NCBI RefSeq assembly: GCF_035917675.1
Contig: NZ_CP109104.1
Location: 3,596,001-3,660,000, forward strand
DNA length: 64,000 nt
Source: Streptomyces sp. NBC_01775
GTDB taxonomy: Bacteria; Actinomycetota; Actinomycetes; Streptomycetales; Streptomycetaceae
Direction of reading: 5' to 3'
The notes under the pieces are model-generated. The model made no database searches. It saw nothing but the letters and a program-made list of their open reading frames with translations, and was not told the DNA's origin. Positions 8,433 through 16,936 of the stretch are shown here, piece by piece. The number at the start of each line of letters is the position of its first letter. Within the stretch, counting starts at the first letter, position 1. The translations under genes were made by a program, and so were the position numbers.

Positions 8433-9194
8433 TCAACGTACGCGGTCACCGCGATGCGGCTCCCGCAGCCGGTCGGCGAGCGGGCCCTCGCCGGTGATGC
8501 GTATGGCGCCGGCGCTGATCTCCTCGGCGAGCGTTCCGGTCCCCTCCGCGAGCCGGGTGCAGGCGGCCGAGTCGAGCGCCAACTCGGCGTCGGCCCGGCG
8601 CGGCGCGCGCCCCTCCCCGTAAACCGGACCCGAGACAGGACCCGGGACAGGACCCAACGCCGGACCCGATGCCGAGCCCGGAGCCGGATCGGATCCGGGG
8701 GCCTTCTCGCCGTCCCCGAGGTGCAGATGGAAGCCGCCCTCGGGGAGTACGACATCCACGACGGCGCCCTCGGCCGCCTCCGGGCCTGCCGCGCGGCGCA
8801 GCGCGTCCCGCAGCGGCACCGCCCACCAGTGCGCGCGTACTGCGTCCGTGGCGCGCGGCTTGCCCAGCGCGAGGCCGCCCCACGCGGCCAGCGCGCTCAG
8901 TACGGGCAGCAGCGCGCTGCCTCGCGGCGTCAGTTCGTAGACGTAGGCGGAGGCGGGCCTGGGCTGACGGCGGCGCTCGGCCAGGCCCTCGCTCTCCAGC
9001 AGCCTGAGCCGGGAGGCGAGTACGTCGGTGCTGACGCCGGGCAGGTCGGCGTGCAGGTCGGTGTAGCGGCGCGGCCCGGCGAGCAGTTCGCGGACGATGA
9101 GCAGCGCCCAGCGGTCTCCTACGGAGTCGAGGGCGCGGGCGATGGCACAGAACTGGTCGTAGCTGCGGCGGGTTCGGCTCGCGTGGCTCGGCAT
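8433..9194 (-). CDS. HxlR-family winged-helix regulator with SCP2-like C-terminus
   Basis: A 253-residue protein. Residues about 10-100 form the HxlR winged helix (DSVGDRWALLIVREL; PRRYTDLHADLPGVSTDVLASRL). The C-terminal part ends in LAEEISAGAIRITGEG, as in SCP2-like ligand-binding domains fused to this family. Between them is a proline-glycine repeat linker (GPALGPVPGPVSGP) encoded by short tandem repeats. I chose ATG 9194 because it places the HTH at the N-terminus; the upstream in-frame ATG at 9269 lies beyond the operator. It is divergent from alaA across a palindromic operator and likely regulates itself and alaA. Confidence 0.87.
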   Translation of the reverse strand: MPSHASRTRRSYDQFCAIARALDSVGDRWALLIVRELLAGPRRYTDLHADLPGVSTDVLASRLRLLESEGLAERRRQPRPASAYVYELTPRGSALLPVLSALAAWGGLALGKPRATDAVRAHWWAVPLRDALRRAAGPEAAEGAVVDVVLPEGGFHLHLGDGEKAPGSDPAPGSASGPALGPVPGPVSGPVYGEGRAPRRADAELALDSAACTRLAEGTGTLAEEISAGAIRITGEGPLADRLREPHRGDRVR

Positions 9195-9214
9195 GGGCGC
9201 CAGTGTAGACAAAG

Positions 9215-9252
9215 AGTTGGACTTTCCAAGTTGCCACTTGGTAGAACCAAGT
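9215..9252. promoter_or_regulatory. Probable HxlR operator, inverted plus direct repeats
   Basis: A perfect inverted repeat CCAAGT-TGCC-ACTTGG lies at 9226-9241. A further CCAAGT at 9247-9252 is in direct repeat 21 bases from the first, and AGTTGG lies at 9215-9220. The array lies 21 bases upstream of the HxlR start and 35 bases upstream of alaA. HxlR dimers bind such sites, so autoregulation and control of alaA are likely. Confidence 0.65.
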
Positions 9253-9286
9253 ACGCACGCAGGGGTCATCAGGAGGGTGGGAGAGC

Positions 9287-10498
9287 ATGGAGTTCCGGCA
9301 GTCGAGCAAGCTCAGCGAGGTCTGCTACGAGATCCGGGGGCCGGTGATCGAACAGGCGGACGCGCTGGAGGAGGCCGGACACAGCGTCCTGCGGCTCAAC
9401 ACCGGCAATCCCGCGCTCTTCGGCTTCGACGCGCCGGAGGAGATCCTCCAGGACATGATCCGCATGCTCCCCCAGGCGCACGGATACACCGAGTCGCGCG
9501 GCATCCTCCCCGCGCGCCGCGCCGTCGCCCAGCACTACCAGCAGCGCGGCTTCCCCGAGGCCGACGTGGATGACGTCTACCTCGGCAACGGCGTCTCCGA
9601 GCTGGTCTCCATGGCTGTCCAGGCCCTGGTCGAGGACGGCGACGAAATCCTCATCCCGGCGCCCGACTTCCCCCTGTGGACGGCCGTGACGACGATGGCC
9701 GGCGGCAAGGCCGTCCACTACGTGTGCGACGAGCAGGCCGACTGGCTCCCCGACCTGGACGACATGGCCGCGAAGATCACGTCCCGCACCAAGGCCGTCG
9801 TCATCATCAGCCCCAACAACCCCACAGGCGCGGTGTATCCGCCCGAGCTCCTGGAAGGCATCCTCGACCTCGCCCGCCGTAACGGCCTGATGGTCTTCTC
9901 CGACGAGATCTACGACAAGATCCTCTACGACGGCGCCGAGCACCACCACGTCGGCGCCCTCGCGCCCGACCTCGTGGTCCTCACCTTCAGCGGCCTGTCC
10001 AAGGCGTACCGCGTCGCCGGGTTCCGCTCGGGCTGGCTGCTGGTCTCCGGCCCCCAGCAGCACGCCAGGAACTACCTGGAGGGCCTGGGCATGCTCGCCT
10101 CCATGCGGCTGTGCCCCAACGCCCCGGCCCAGTACGCCATCCAGGCCGCGCTGGGCGGGCGCCAGTCGATCGAGGACCTCGTACTGCCCGGCGGGCGGCT
10201 GCACGAACAGCGCGACAAGGCGTGGGAGAAGCTGAACGAGATCCCGGGCGTCTCCTGCGTCAAGCCGAAGGGCGCCCTCTACGCCTTCCCCCGCCTCGAC
10301 CCCGCCGTCCACAAGATCCACGACGACGAGCGCTTCGTCCTCGACCTGCTCCTTCGGGAGAAGATCCAGGTCGTCCAGGGCACGGGCTTCAACTGGCCAG
10401 CGTCGGACCACTTCCGCATCCTCACCCTCCCGCACGCGGACGACCTGGACGCCGCCATCTCCCGCATCGGCCGCTTCCTGGACGGCTACAAGCAGTAG
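9287..10498 (+). CDS. alaA: Alanine-type aminotransferase (PLP-dependent)
   Basis: A 403-residue fold-type I aminotransferase that aligns over its whole length with E. coli AlaA from memory (SSKLSEVCYEIRGP at the N-terminus; LNTGNPALFGFDAPEEIL; NPNNPTGAVY-like SPNNPTGAVYPP; SDEIYDKILYD). The PLP lysine is in SGLSKAYRVAGFR (about residue 246), followed by the phosphate-binding arginines. It makes alanine from pyruvate and glutamate, or the reverse, in the cytoplasm. AGGAGG precedes the ATG. It is divergent from the HxlR regulator gene, with the operator array in between. Confidence 0.93.
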   Translation: MEFRQSSKLSEVCYEIRGPVIEQADALEEAGHSVLRLNTGNPALFGFDAPEEILQDMIRMLPQAHGYTESRGILPARRAVAQHYQQRGFPEADVDDVYLGNGVSELVSMAVQALVEDGDEILIPAPDFPLWTAVTTMAGGKAVHYVCDEQADWLPDLDDMAAKITSRTKAVVIISPNNPTGAVYPPELLEGILDLARRNGLMVFSDEIYDKILYDGAEHHHVGALAPDLVVLTFSGLSKAYRVAGFRSGWLLVSGPQQHARNYLEGLGMLASMRLCPNAPAQYAIQAALGGRQSIEDLVLPGGRLHEQRDKAWEKLNEIPGVSCVKPKGALYAFPRLDPAVHKIHDDERFVLDLLLREKIQVVQGTGFNWPASDHFRILTLPHADDLDAAISRIGRFLDGYKQ

Positions 10499-10504
10499 CC
10501 GGGC

Positions 10505-10570
10505 GGGCGCACGTTGGCTGGGCGCACGGTGTCCGGGCGCACGGTGTCCGGGCGCACGGTGTCCGGGCGC
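10505..10570. repeat. Tandem repeat of a 15-base unit
   Basis: Three perfect copies of GGGCGCACGGTGTCC (10520-10564) are preceded by one degenerate copy and followed by a partial one. They start 6 bases after the alaA stop, between two convergent genes. Confidence 0.9.
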
Positions 10571-10623
10571 GCCCGGCCTTCGTTTGCGGGATGCGGCAAC
10601 AGGGAAGACCCGCGCGCCGGAAT

Positions 10624-12858
10624 TCACGCACCGTCCGTCCCCACCGCGCGCAGGACCGGTATGCGGGACGCCTGGCGGGCGGGGAGGGCTGCCGCGAGGA
10701 CGCCGAGGAGGGCTGCGGCGCCCAGGAAGAGGGCCAGGCGGGTCCAGGGGAAGGTCAGCGTCGCGCTGTCCTGGCCGAGGACGGCGACAGCGCCCAGGGC
10801 CGCACCCGAGGTGACGCCGAGCGTGGCGCCCAGGAGGGAGATCAGGACGGCTTCGAGCCGGACGACTGCCGCGGTGGCCCGCCGGTCGAGGCCGACGGCG
10901 CGCAACAGGCCGATCTCTCGGACGCGTTCGCGCACGGACATGGCCATGGTGTTCACCACGCCGAGCGCGCCGATGAGCACGCTCGTGGACAGCAGCGCGT
11001 AGGCCAGGTTCAAGAACGGCTCGTAGGGGCGGGCGGCCTCGGCGGCGAGCTCCGCGCGGTCCCGCACGACGAGCGCGGGGTTGTCCAGCTCCCGGGTGAT
11101 CCGCTTGTCCAACGCCTGAATCCGGCCGGGGTCGGCGTCCACGAGGACCGCCAGCGGCGGGCCCGCCTCCGTCTTCGAGATGCGCGGGCCGGGGACGGTG
11201 CGAACGGTTGCCACGTCCGGCAGCCGCCCGATACGGCGCGCGGTGCCGTCGCCCATCTCGGCGAAGTCGACGGCGCTGACGCGCAGATCGGAGGTCGCCT
11301 CGCGGGCGGCGTCCCGTTCGGCCATGTGACTGAGCGAGGTGACGCCGACCGTGGCGGCGCTGATCAGCATGAGCCCGGTCATCAGCGCGGACGCCGTGGC
11401 CGCCGTACGCCGGGGGTTGCGCCGGGCGTTCTCCACCGCGAGCGTGCCCCGCACCCCCGCGAGCCGCCGCAGCGGCGCGCGCAGCAGCCCGGCGAGTACG
11501 ACGGCGCACCACGGCGCGAGGAGCATCAGCCCCACCAGCAGCACGGCGCCCGCGCCCGTCACGATGCCCAGGTCCCCGCTGCCGGCGGCGCTCACCGCGC
11601 CCAGGGCCCCGGTCAGGGTGACGCCGAACCCGGCGACGGTGCGCCACCGCAGCGAGGCGGGCGCCGACGGCTCGCCCGTCCGCATCGCCGCCATGGGAGA
11701 GACCCGCGCCGCGCGGCGTGCCGGGAGCCAGGCCGCGAGCGCGGTGACCCCGACACCGACGGCGAGCGCGGCACCGGCGGCGGTGGGCGAGAAGAGGTGC
11801 AGCGGGGCGCCCCCCGCCTGTCCCGAGCCCGCCGCGAGTACCGGGAACAGCGTCTTCAGGACCGCGCCGAGCCCGACCCCCAGCCCGTATCCGACGACGG
11901 AGGCCACCGTGCCCACCAGCAGCGCCTGGATGAGCACCATCCGCTGCACGTACCTGCGCGTCGCGCCGACCACCCGCAGCAGCGCGTGCTCGCGGGCGCA
12001 GGCCGCAGCGAGCATCGTGAAGGTGTTGGCGACCAGGAAGGCGGACACCAGCAGCACGACGGAGGCGAAGCTGACGAGGAGGCTGGTCATCTTGTCCTCG
12101 TCACCGCTTCCGGTATCCAGCGCCTGGTCCCGCGTGAGGGCCTCCAGCCCCGACGGCAGCACCTTGGCCGCGCGCGCCGCCACCTGATCGTCGGAGACGC
12201 CGGGAGCGGCGGTGAGCGCGAGCTGGGTGTAGCCGCGCCCCTCACCCAGTTCGCGCAGCGCGGTGGACGGGTCGAAGGCGGTGAGGGTGCCGCCCGCCGC
12301 CACCCTGCTGTCGTGGGCTGTGAACATCCCGACGAGGCGGACGTGCCGGGTCTCGCCGCGTACGACCACACGGATCCGGTCCCCCGTCCCGTATCCGGCG
12401 CGCTCGGCCGTACGCCGGTCGAGCGCGACCTCGCCCCCGGCTTGGGGCCCGCGCCCGGAGGTGAGGGGGTAGCGAGTGTCGCTGCCGTCGTCGCCCGCCT
12501 GGTAGTTGACGCCCGCGCTGTCCGCGAGGGACCCGACGAGGCTCCCGTCACGCCCCACCACGAACGCGCGCCCCTCCACGACGCCCCGCACCCGCGAGAC
12601 ACCGGGCAGCCGCTGGAGCCGCTCGCGCAGCCCGGGGCCCAGCTCCGGGGGCTCCTCCGTGCTGGAACTGGGGGCGGCGGCCACCACGGCCGAGACGTCC
12701 GGCTGGGACTTCTCCCCCGCCTGCGCCGAGGCCGCCCGCGCGGACTCCCCGTACAGCAGCGCGCCGGTGACGAAGGCGACGCCCAGGACGACGGCGAAGC
12801 CCGACAGGGCGAAACGTAGAGCGTGTGCACGCAGCGAGCGCAGGGCGGTGCGGAGCAT
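10624..12858 (-). CDS. FtsX-type ABC transporter permease (MacB-like), ATPase not adjacent
   Basis: A 744-residue membrane protein with two FtsX/MacB repeats: an N-terminal membrane anchor, an extracytoplasmic MacB-PCD-like domain, a first set of helices with VANTFTMLAAACAREHALLRVVGATRR, then a second set with VVNTMAMSVRERVREIGLLRAVGLDRR. The REIGLLRAVG motif is the family hallmark. I chose ATG 12858 (MLRTALRSL) over the ORF start at 12900. Such permeases need an ABC ATPase, usually encoded just upstream; here the upstream gene is a divergent histidine kinase, so the ATPase must be elsewhere or lost. Export of lipids, peptides or drugs, often under envelope stress, is typical. Confidence 0.88.
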   Translation of the reverse strand: MLRTALRSLRAHALRFALSGFAVVLGVAFVTGALLYGESARAASAQAGEKSQPDVSAVVAAAPSSSTEEPPELGPGLRERLQRLPGVSRVRGVVEGRAFVVGRDGSLVGSLADSAGVNYQAGDDGSDTRYPLTSGRGPQAGGEVALDRRTAERAGYGTGDRIRVVVRGETRHVRLVGMFTAHDSRVAAGGTLTAFDPSTALRELGEGRGYTQLALTAAPGVSDDQVAARAAKVLPSGLEALTRDQALDTGSGDEDKMTSLLVSFASVVLLVSAFLVANTFTMLAAACAREHALLRVVGATRRYVQRMVLIQALLVGTVASVVGYGLGVGLGAVLKTLFPVLAAGSGQAGGAPLHLFSPTAAGAALAVGVGVTALAAWLPARRAARVSPMAAMRTGEPSAPASLRWRTVAGFGVTLTGALGAVSAAGSGDLGIVTGAGAVLLVGLMLLAPWCAVVLAGLLRAPLRRLAGVRGTLAVENARRNPRRTAATASALMTGLMLISAATVGVTSLSHMAERDAAREATSDLRVSAVDFAEMGDGTARRIGRLPDVATVRTVPGPRISKTEAGPPLAVLVDADPGRIQALDKRITRELDNPALVVRDRAELAAEAARPYEPFLNLAYALLSTSVLIGALGVVNTMAMSVRERVREIGLLRAVGLDRRATAAVVRLEAVLISLLGATLGVTSGAALGAVAVLGQDSATLTFPWTRLALFLGAAALLGVLAAALPARQASRIPVLRAVGTDGA

Positions 12859-13010
12859 GGGGAGCCTTCGACAGAGGGGAAACGAACCGGACACCCCCAT
12901 GCTCGGCCGCCGCGAGGGCCCGCCGGATCAGCCGTAAGGGCCAGGTGAACGCCCGATCGCGACCGCCCGGGTGGGCCGAAAGGTGGAGGTCGGGGCCGCG
13001 GGGCCGCCCG

Positions 13011-13024
13011 TAGCGTGGAGGGCA
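13011..13024 (+). promoter_or_regulatory. Likely leaderless promoter of the histidine kinase
   Basis: TAGCGT at 13011-13016 fits a -10 hexamer (TANNNT), with 7 bases to the ATG at 13024. This spacing puts the transcription start at the start codon. No well-spaced ribosome binding site exists for that ATG. Confidence 0.5.
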
Positions 13025-14283
13025 TGATCCAGGGATTCTCACGGCGTCCGATCTGGCAGCTGGCGCTGATGTCGCTCCCGGCGGCCCTCCTCCTGACGCT
13101 GCTCGTAGCCGAAGGGCTGGCCACCGGATACGCGCCCACGGCAGCGGCGACGATCGTCAGCGGCGGGCTGTGTGTGGCCGCGCTGGTGGTGCCCGCCGGG
13201 TGGTTCTCGCGGACCGCCGCGCTCGCGCTGGTCTGGTCGCTGGCTCTCACCGTGGTCACCACGCAGCTCGTACAGCGGCCCGAGGTCACCTTCGGGGTGG
13301 GCGAGATGGCGGCGCTGCTGCTGCTCACGGCCCGCGCCATACGCATCGGACGGCGCCTGTTGACCACCGTCGCGCTGGCGCTGGGGAGCGGCCTGGCGAC
13401 CGCGGTGGAGCCGCTGCGGCTACAAGAGCTGGAGTACCACAATGTCGGCAATTACCTCGAACCCGTGCTCGCCCTCGGCTTCGTCCTGGCGACGGTCCTC
13501 GGCCTCTACCTGCGGCTGCTGGACACCTACCGGTCCCGCGAACGCGCGGCCGACCTCCAGGCGCACCGCCTCGAACACGCCCGCGAACTGCACGACTTCG
13601 TCGCCCACCACGTCACGGCGATGATCGCCCAGACCAAGGCCGTCCGCTACGCCTCGGCGCAGGGCCGGGCCCCGGACCCCGGCGACTTGGACGTGCTGCT
13701 CGCCGGCATCGAACAGGCGGGCTCCCAGGCGATGGAGTCGATGCGCGGCATGGTCTCCGTGCTGCGCAGCGACGCCTCTGGCAATGGCGTGGCCCGCCCC
13801 GGCACCGACCTGGGCGCCCTCCGCGAACTCACCGAGGCCGCCACCAGCACCGGCGCCCCCGCGACCCTCACCCTGGACCCGGCCCTGGCCGAGCTGCCGC
13901 TCACTCCCGAGATCGCCACGGCCGTGCACCGGGTGGTGCGCGAGGCCCTCACCAACGCCCGCAAGCACGGGAGCGGCGTCGAGGCCATCACCGTCGACGT
14001 CCGGCTGAGCGCGCAGGACCGGGGCCGCCTGTGTGTCGTCGTCACCGACGACGGCCATCCCGCGAAGCCGGGACGCGGCGCGCCCGTCGGGGGCAGCGGC
14101 GGCTTCGGTCTCATCGGGCTCACCGAGCGCGTGCACGCCCTCGGCGGCACCCTCACCACGGGCCCCCGCGAGCGGGACCCGGCAATGCGCGGCTGGCAGG
14201 TGGCGGCCGAACTGCCGCTGCCCACCTCCGTCACGGCGCGCACGGGCCGCAGGGAGCCCGCCGGAGACGGACTGGAAGGATGA
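13024..14283 (+). CDS. Sensor histidine kinase, NarL/DesK type (HisKA_3)
   Basis: A 419-residue kinase. The first 150 residues are four to five hydrophobic helices with almost no extracellular loop, then a coiled-coil linker leads to the phosphoacceptor motif ARELHDFVAHHV (His near residue 189). The ATPase domain shows VREALTNARKHG (N box, about residue 306) and GFGLIGLTERV (G box). The membrane sensor suggests it reads the membrane itself or a lipid-soluble signal. Its stop codon is 4 bases before the response regulator ATG. It is divergent from the FtsX-type permease, so cell-envelope stress and control of that permease are a reasonable guess. A GTG at 13015 is an alternative start. Confidence 0.9.
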   Translation: MIQGFSRRPIWQLALMSLPAALLLTLLVAEGLATGYAPTAAATIVSGGLCVAALVVPAGWFSRTAALALVWSLALTVVTTQLVQRPEVTFGVGEMAALLLLTARAIRIGRRLLTTVALALGSGLATAVEPLRLQELEYHNVGNYLEPVLALGFVLATVLGLYLRLLDTYRSRERAADLQAHRLEHARELHDFVAHHVTAMIAQTKAVRYASAQGRAPDPGDLDVLLAGIEQAGSQAMESMRGMVSVLRSDASGNGVARPGTDLGALRELTEAATSTGAPATLTLDPALAELPLTPEIATAVHRVVREALTNARKHGSGVEAITVDVRLSAQDRGRLCVVVTDDGHPAKPGRGAPVGGSGGFGLIGLTERVHALGGTLTTGPRERDPAMRGWQVAAELPLPTSVTARTGRREPAGDGLEG

Positions 14284-14287
14284 CGGC

Positions 14288-14935
14288 ATGACCATCAGGG
14301 TGCTCCTCGCCGACGACCAGGAGATGGTCCGTGCGGCCTTCCGCATGATCCTCGGCTCCCAGCCGGACATCGAGATCGTCGCCGAGGCCGCCGACGGCCT
14401 CACCGCCGTCGAGCGGGCGCGCGAGCTGCGCCCCGACGTGTGCCTGCTCGACATCCGCATGCCGGGCATCGACGGCCTGGAGGCCACCCGCCAGCTGGCG
14501 GGCCCCGAGGCGGACGAGCCCCTGAACGTCCTGATCGCCACGACCTTCGACCTCGACGAGTACGTCTACCGCGCCCTGCGCGACGGCGCGTGCGGCTTCC
14601 TCCTCAAGGACGGCTCCCCCGCGCTCCTCACCGAAGCGGTACGCGCGGTGGCTTCGGGCGGCTCCCTGATCTCACCGTCCATCACCGTCCGTCTCCTGCG
14701 CCACATGTCGGCCCCGACAACGCAGCCGGAACGCTCCCCGACCGAGCCCCTGACCTCCCGCGAGCTCGACGTCGTCCGCCTCGTGGCCCGTGGCCGCACC
14801 AACGAGGAGGTCGCCGCCGAGCTCCACGTCACCCTCTCCACCGTCAAGACCCACCTGGCCAACGCCCAACGCAAGCTGGGCGCACGCAACCGCGTGGAAA
14901 TCGCGGCGTGGGCCTGGGAATCCGGAACGGTGTAG
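14288..14935 (+). CDS. NarL/FixJ-family response regulator
   Basis: A 215-residue response regulator. The receiver has the acidic pair at D9/D10 and the phosphoacceptor D55 in CLLDIRMPG, a threonine switch in ATTFDLDEYV and the lysine in GFLLKDGSP. The C-terminal LuxR-type HTH reads LTSRELDVVRLVARGRTNEEVA, with STVKTHLANAQRKL recognition helix. It is co-operonic with the kinase just upstream and is almost certainly its cognate partner. A strong stem-loop follows the stop codon. Confidence 0.93.
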   Translation: MTIRVLLADDQEMVRAAFRMILGSQPDIEIVAEAADGLTAVERARELRPDVCLLDIRMPGIDGLEATRQLAGPEADEPLNVLIATTFDLDEYVYRALRDGACGFLLKDGSPALLTEAVRAVASGGSLISPSITVRLLRHMSAPTTQPERSPTEPLTSRELDVVRLVARGRTNEEVAAELHVTLSTVKTHLANAQRKLGARNRVEIAAWAWESGTV

Positions 14936-14942
14936 CTCCGCA

Positions 14943-14968
14943 CGGAGGGGCTGTTTACAGCCCCTCCG
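14943..14968. terminator. Stem-loop between convergent genes
   Basis: An 11-base-pair perfect stem (GGAGGGGCTG with CAGCCCCTCC as its core) with a TTTA loop lies 8 bases after the response regulator stop and before the convergent MBL gene end. It probably terminates both transcripts, although no long T-run follows. Confidence 0.7.
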
Positions 14969-15047
14969 GCACTTGAGGAGCGGGGGTGTGGGTGGGGGTC
15001 CCCCAGGGAGGAGCCCCCACAAGAACGGGAAGGGGCGAGCAGGGGCC

Positions 15048-15665
15048 TCAGACGTTCGGGACCTCGGCCCTCACCGTCGTGGAGTCCCCATGCCCGGTCC
15101 GCACCACGGTGTCCGCGGGAAGGGTCAGCAACCGCTCCTTGATGGAAGCCACGATCGTGGGGTGGTCCGAGAAGGACCGCCCCGTGGCTCCGGGGCCGCC
15201 CTGGAAGAGCGTGTCCCCGGTGAACACCGTGCCCAGCGCGGGCGCGTACAGGCACACGGCGCCGGGCGCGTGCCCAGGTGTGTGCAGCACCCTCAGCTCC
15301 GTCCCGGCGACGGACACGACGTCCCCGTCCGCCAGTTTCCCGTCCGGACCCCGGTCCGGGTGGGTCATCTTCCACAGCGGCAGATCGTCGGCGTGCAGCA
15401 GGATCGGCGCTCCCGTGAGCTCCGCCAGCGCGGGCGCCGCGTCGATGTGGTCGTTGTGCGCGTGCGTGCACACGATCGCGCGCAGCGCCCGGTCCCCCAC
15501 CACCGCCGCGATGGCGTCGGCGTCGTGTGCGGCGTCGATGACGATCACCTCGGAGTCGTCACCGACGATCCACACGTTGTTGTCGACGTCCCACGTGCCG
15601 CCGTCGAGGCTGAAGGTGCCGGAGGTGACGAGGTGGTCGATGCGCGCTCCGGGTTCGGCGGCCAT
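15048..15665 (-). CDS. Metallo-beta-lactamase-fold hydrolase, partner of mycothiol formaldehyde dehydrogenase
   Basis: A 205-residue MBL-fold protein with the zinc motif THAHNDHIDA, a second histidine in LHTPGHAPG and the aspartate in TGDTLFQGG. The ATG overlaps the stop of the preceding dehydrogenase gene (ATGA), so translation is coupled. In mycobacteria and other actinobacteria an MBL protein sits next to mscR, and a role in hydrolysing S-formylmycothiol to formate plus mycothiol is the accepted proposal for the pair. The open frame extends upstream, but that part overlaps the dehydrogenase gene and is shadow. Confidence 0.9.
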   Translation of the reverse strand: MAAEPGARIDHLVTSGTFSLDGGTWDVDNNVWIVGDDSEVIVIDAAHDADAIAAVVGDRALRAIVCTHAHNDHIDAAPALAELTGAPILLHADDLPLWKMTHPDRGPDGKLADGDVVSVAGTELRVLHTPGHAPGAVCLYAPALGTVFTGDTLFQGGPGATGRSFSDHPTIVASIKERLLTLPADTVVRTGHGDSTTVRAEVPNV

Positions 15666-16753
15666 CAGAAGACCACCACCGAACGCAGCACGTCGCCGCC
15701 GTGCATCCGCTCGAACGCCTTCTCGACCTCGTCCAGCGCGATCGTCTCGGTGACGAACGCGCCGAGGTCCAGCCTGCCTTGCTGGTGCAGGTCCACCAGC
15801 ATCGGGAAGTCCCGTGAGGGCAGACAGTCGCCGTACCAGGAGGACTTGAGCGAGCCGCCGCGCCCGAAGACGTCGAGCAGCGGAAGTTCGAGCCGCATCT
15901 CCGGGGTGGGCACCCCGACCAGGACGACCGTCCCCGCCAGGTCCCTGGCGTAGAAGGCCTGCTTGTACGTCTCGGGCCTGCCCACCGCCTCGATGACGAC
16001 GTCCGCGCCGAAGCCGCCGGTCAGCTCGCGGATCGCCTCGACGGGGTCGGCGGTGGCGGAGTTGACGCTGTGGGTGGCGCCCATCTTCTCGGCGGTGACG
16101 AGCTTCCGGTCGTCGATGTCCACCGCGATGATCTTCGCGGCGCCCGCGAGCCGCGCACCCGCGATGGCCGCGTCCCCGACGCCGCCGCAGCCGATGACGG
16201 CGACGGTGTCGCCCCGGCCGACCTGGCCCGTGTTGATCGCGGCGCCGATACCGGCCATGACACCACAGCCCAGCAGTCCGGCCACGGCGGGCGAGACGGA
16301 CGGGTCGACCTTGGTGCACTGCCCGGCGGCGACGAGCGTCTTCTCGACGAAGGCGCCGATACCCAGGGCAGGTTCGAGCTCCTGGCCCGTGGAGGCGAGC
16401 GACATCTTCTGCTCGGCGTTGTGCGTCTCGAAGCAGTACCAGGGCCGCCCGCGCACGCAGGCCCGGCACTGGCCGCAGACCGCACGCCAGTTGAGGATCA
16501 CGAAGTCACCGGGCGCGACGTCGGTGACCCCCTCACCGACGGCCTCGACGACGCCGGCCGCCTCGTGGCCGAGGAGGAAGGGATAGTCGTCACTGATCCC
16601 GCCCTGCTTGTAGTGCAGGTCGGTGTGGCACACCCCGCACGCCTGCACCTGCACCACGGCCTCACCGGGGCCGGGGTCGGGGATGACGATGGTCTCCACC
16701 CGCACGGGTTCGTTCTTGCCAGGTGCGATGACACCGCGTACTTCCTGCGCCAT
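15665..16753 (-). CDS. mscR: S-(hydroxymethyl)mycothiol dehydrogenase
   Basis: A 362-residue zinc alcohol dehydrogenase of the class III-like mycothiol branch. The catalytic zinc ligands lie in [11 protein letters not shown] and GHEAAGVV; the structural zinc comes from four cysteines in [15 protein letters not shown]; the NAD fold has GCGGVGDAA. The C-terminal [12 protein letters not shown] and the overall match to MscR/AdhE2 support the call. It oxidises the formaldehyde-mycothiol adduct with NAD. It is the first gene of a two-gene operon with the MBL hydrolase. Confidence 0.92.
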   Translation of the reverse strand: MAQEVRGVIAPGKNEPVRVETIVIPDPGPGEAVVQVQACGVCHTDLHYKQGGISDDYPFLLGHEAAGVVEAVGEGVTDVAPGDFVILNWRAVCGQCRACVRGRPWYCFETHNAEQKMSLASTGQELEPALGIGAFVEKTLVAAGQCTKVDPSVSPAVAGLLGCGVMAGIGAAINTGQVGRGDTVAVIGCGGVGDAAIAGARLAGAAKIIAVDIDDRKLVTAEKMGATHSVNSATADPVEAIRELTGGFGADVVIEAVGRPETYKQAFYARDLAGTVVLVGVPTPEMRLELPLLDVFGRGGSLKSSWYGDCLPSRDFPMLVDLHQQGRLDLGAFVTETIALDEVEKAFERMHGGDVLRSVVVF

Positions 16754-16936
16754 GCGTGGGGGCCTCCCTGTCTTTCACGGGTGCTGTCGTGCGCCATTCT
16801 CGCTGCCCAAGGGCATATTCGGGAGGGGCGGAGCCGAGCGCGAAGCCACGACTTTTCCCCCTCCCGGCACCCCGCTCCCACCACCTCCCGCACACGTCTT
16901 CGAACACCCGGGGGCCATGACCGACAATGGGCTCTC

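Noticed and set aside
9269..11647. 792-codon minus-strand open frame across alaA
   Set aside because: It spans the opposite strand of a well-supported enzyme and part of the permease in another frame; no motif, pure coding shadow.
15666..16469. Longer reading of the MBL hydrolase frame upstream
   Set aside because: It lies over the mscR gene in another frame and lacks any domain; the ATG at 15665 gives a complete MBL fold.
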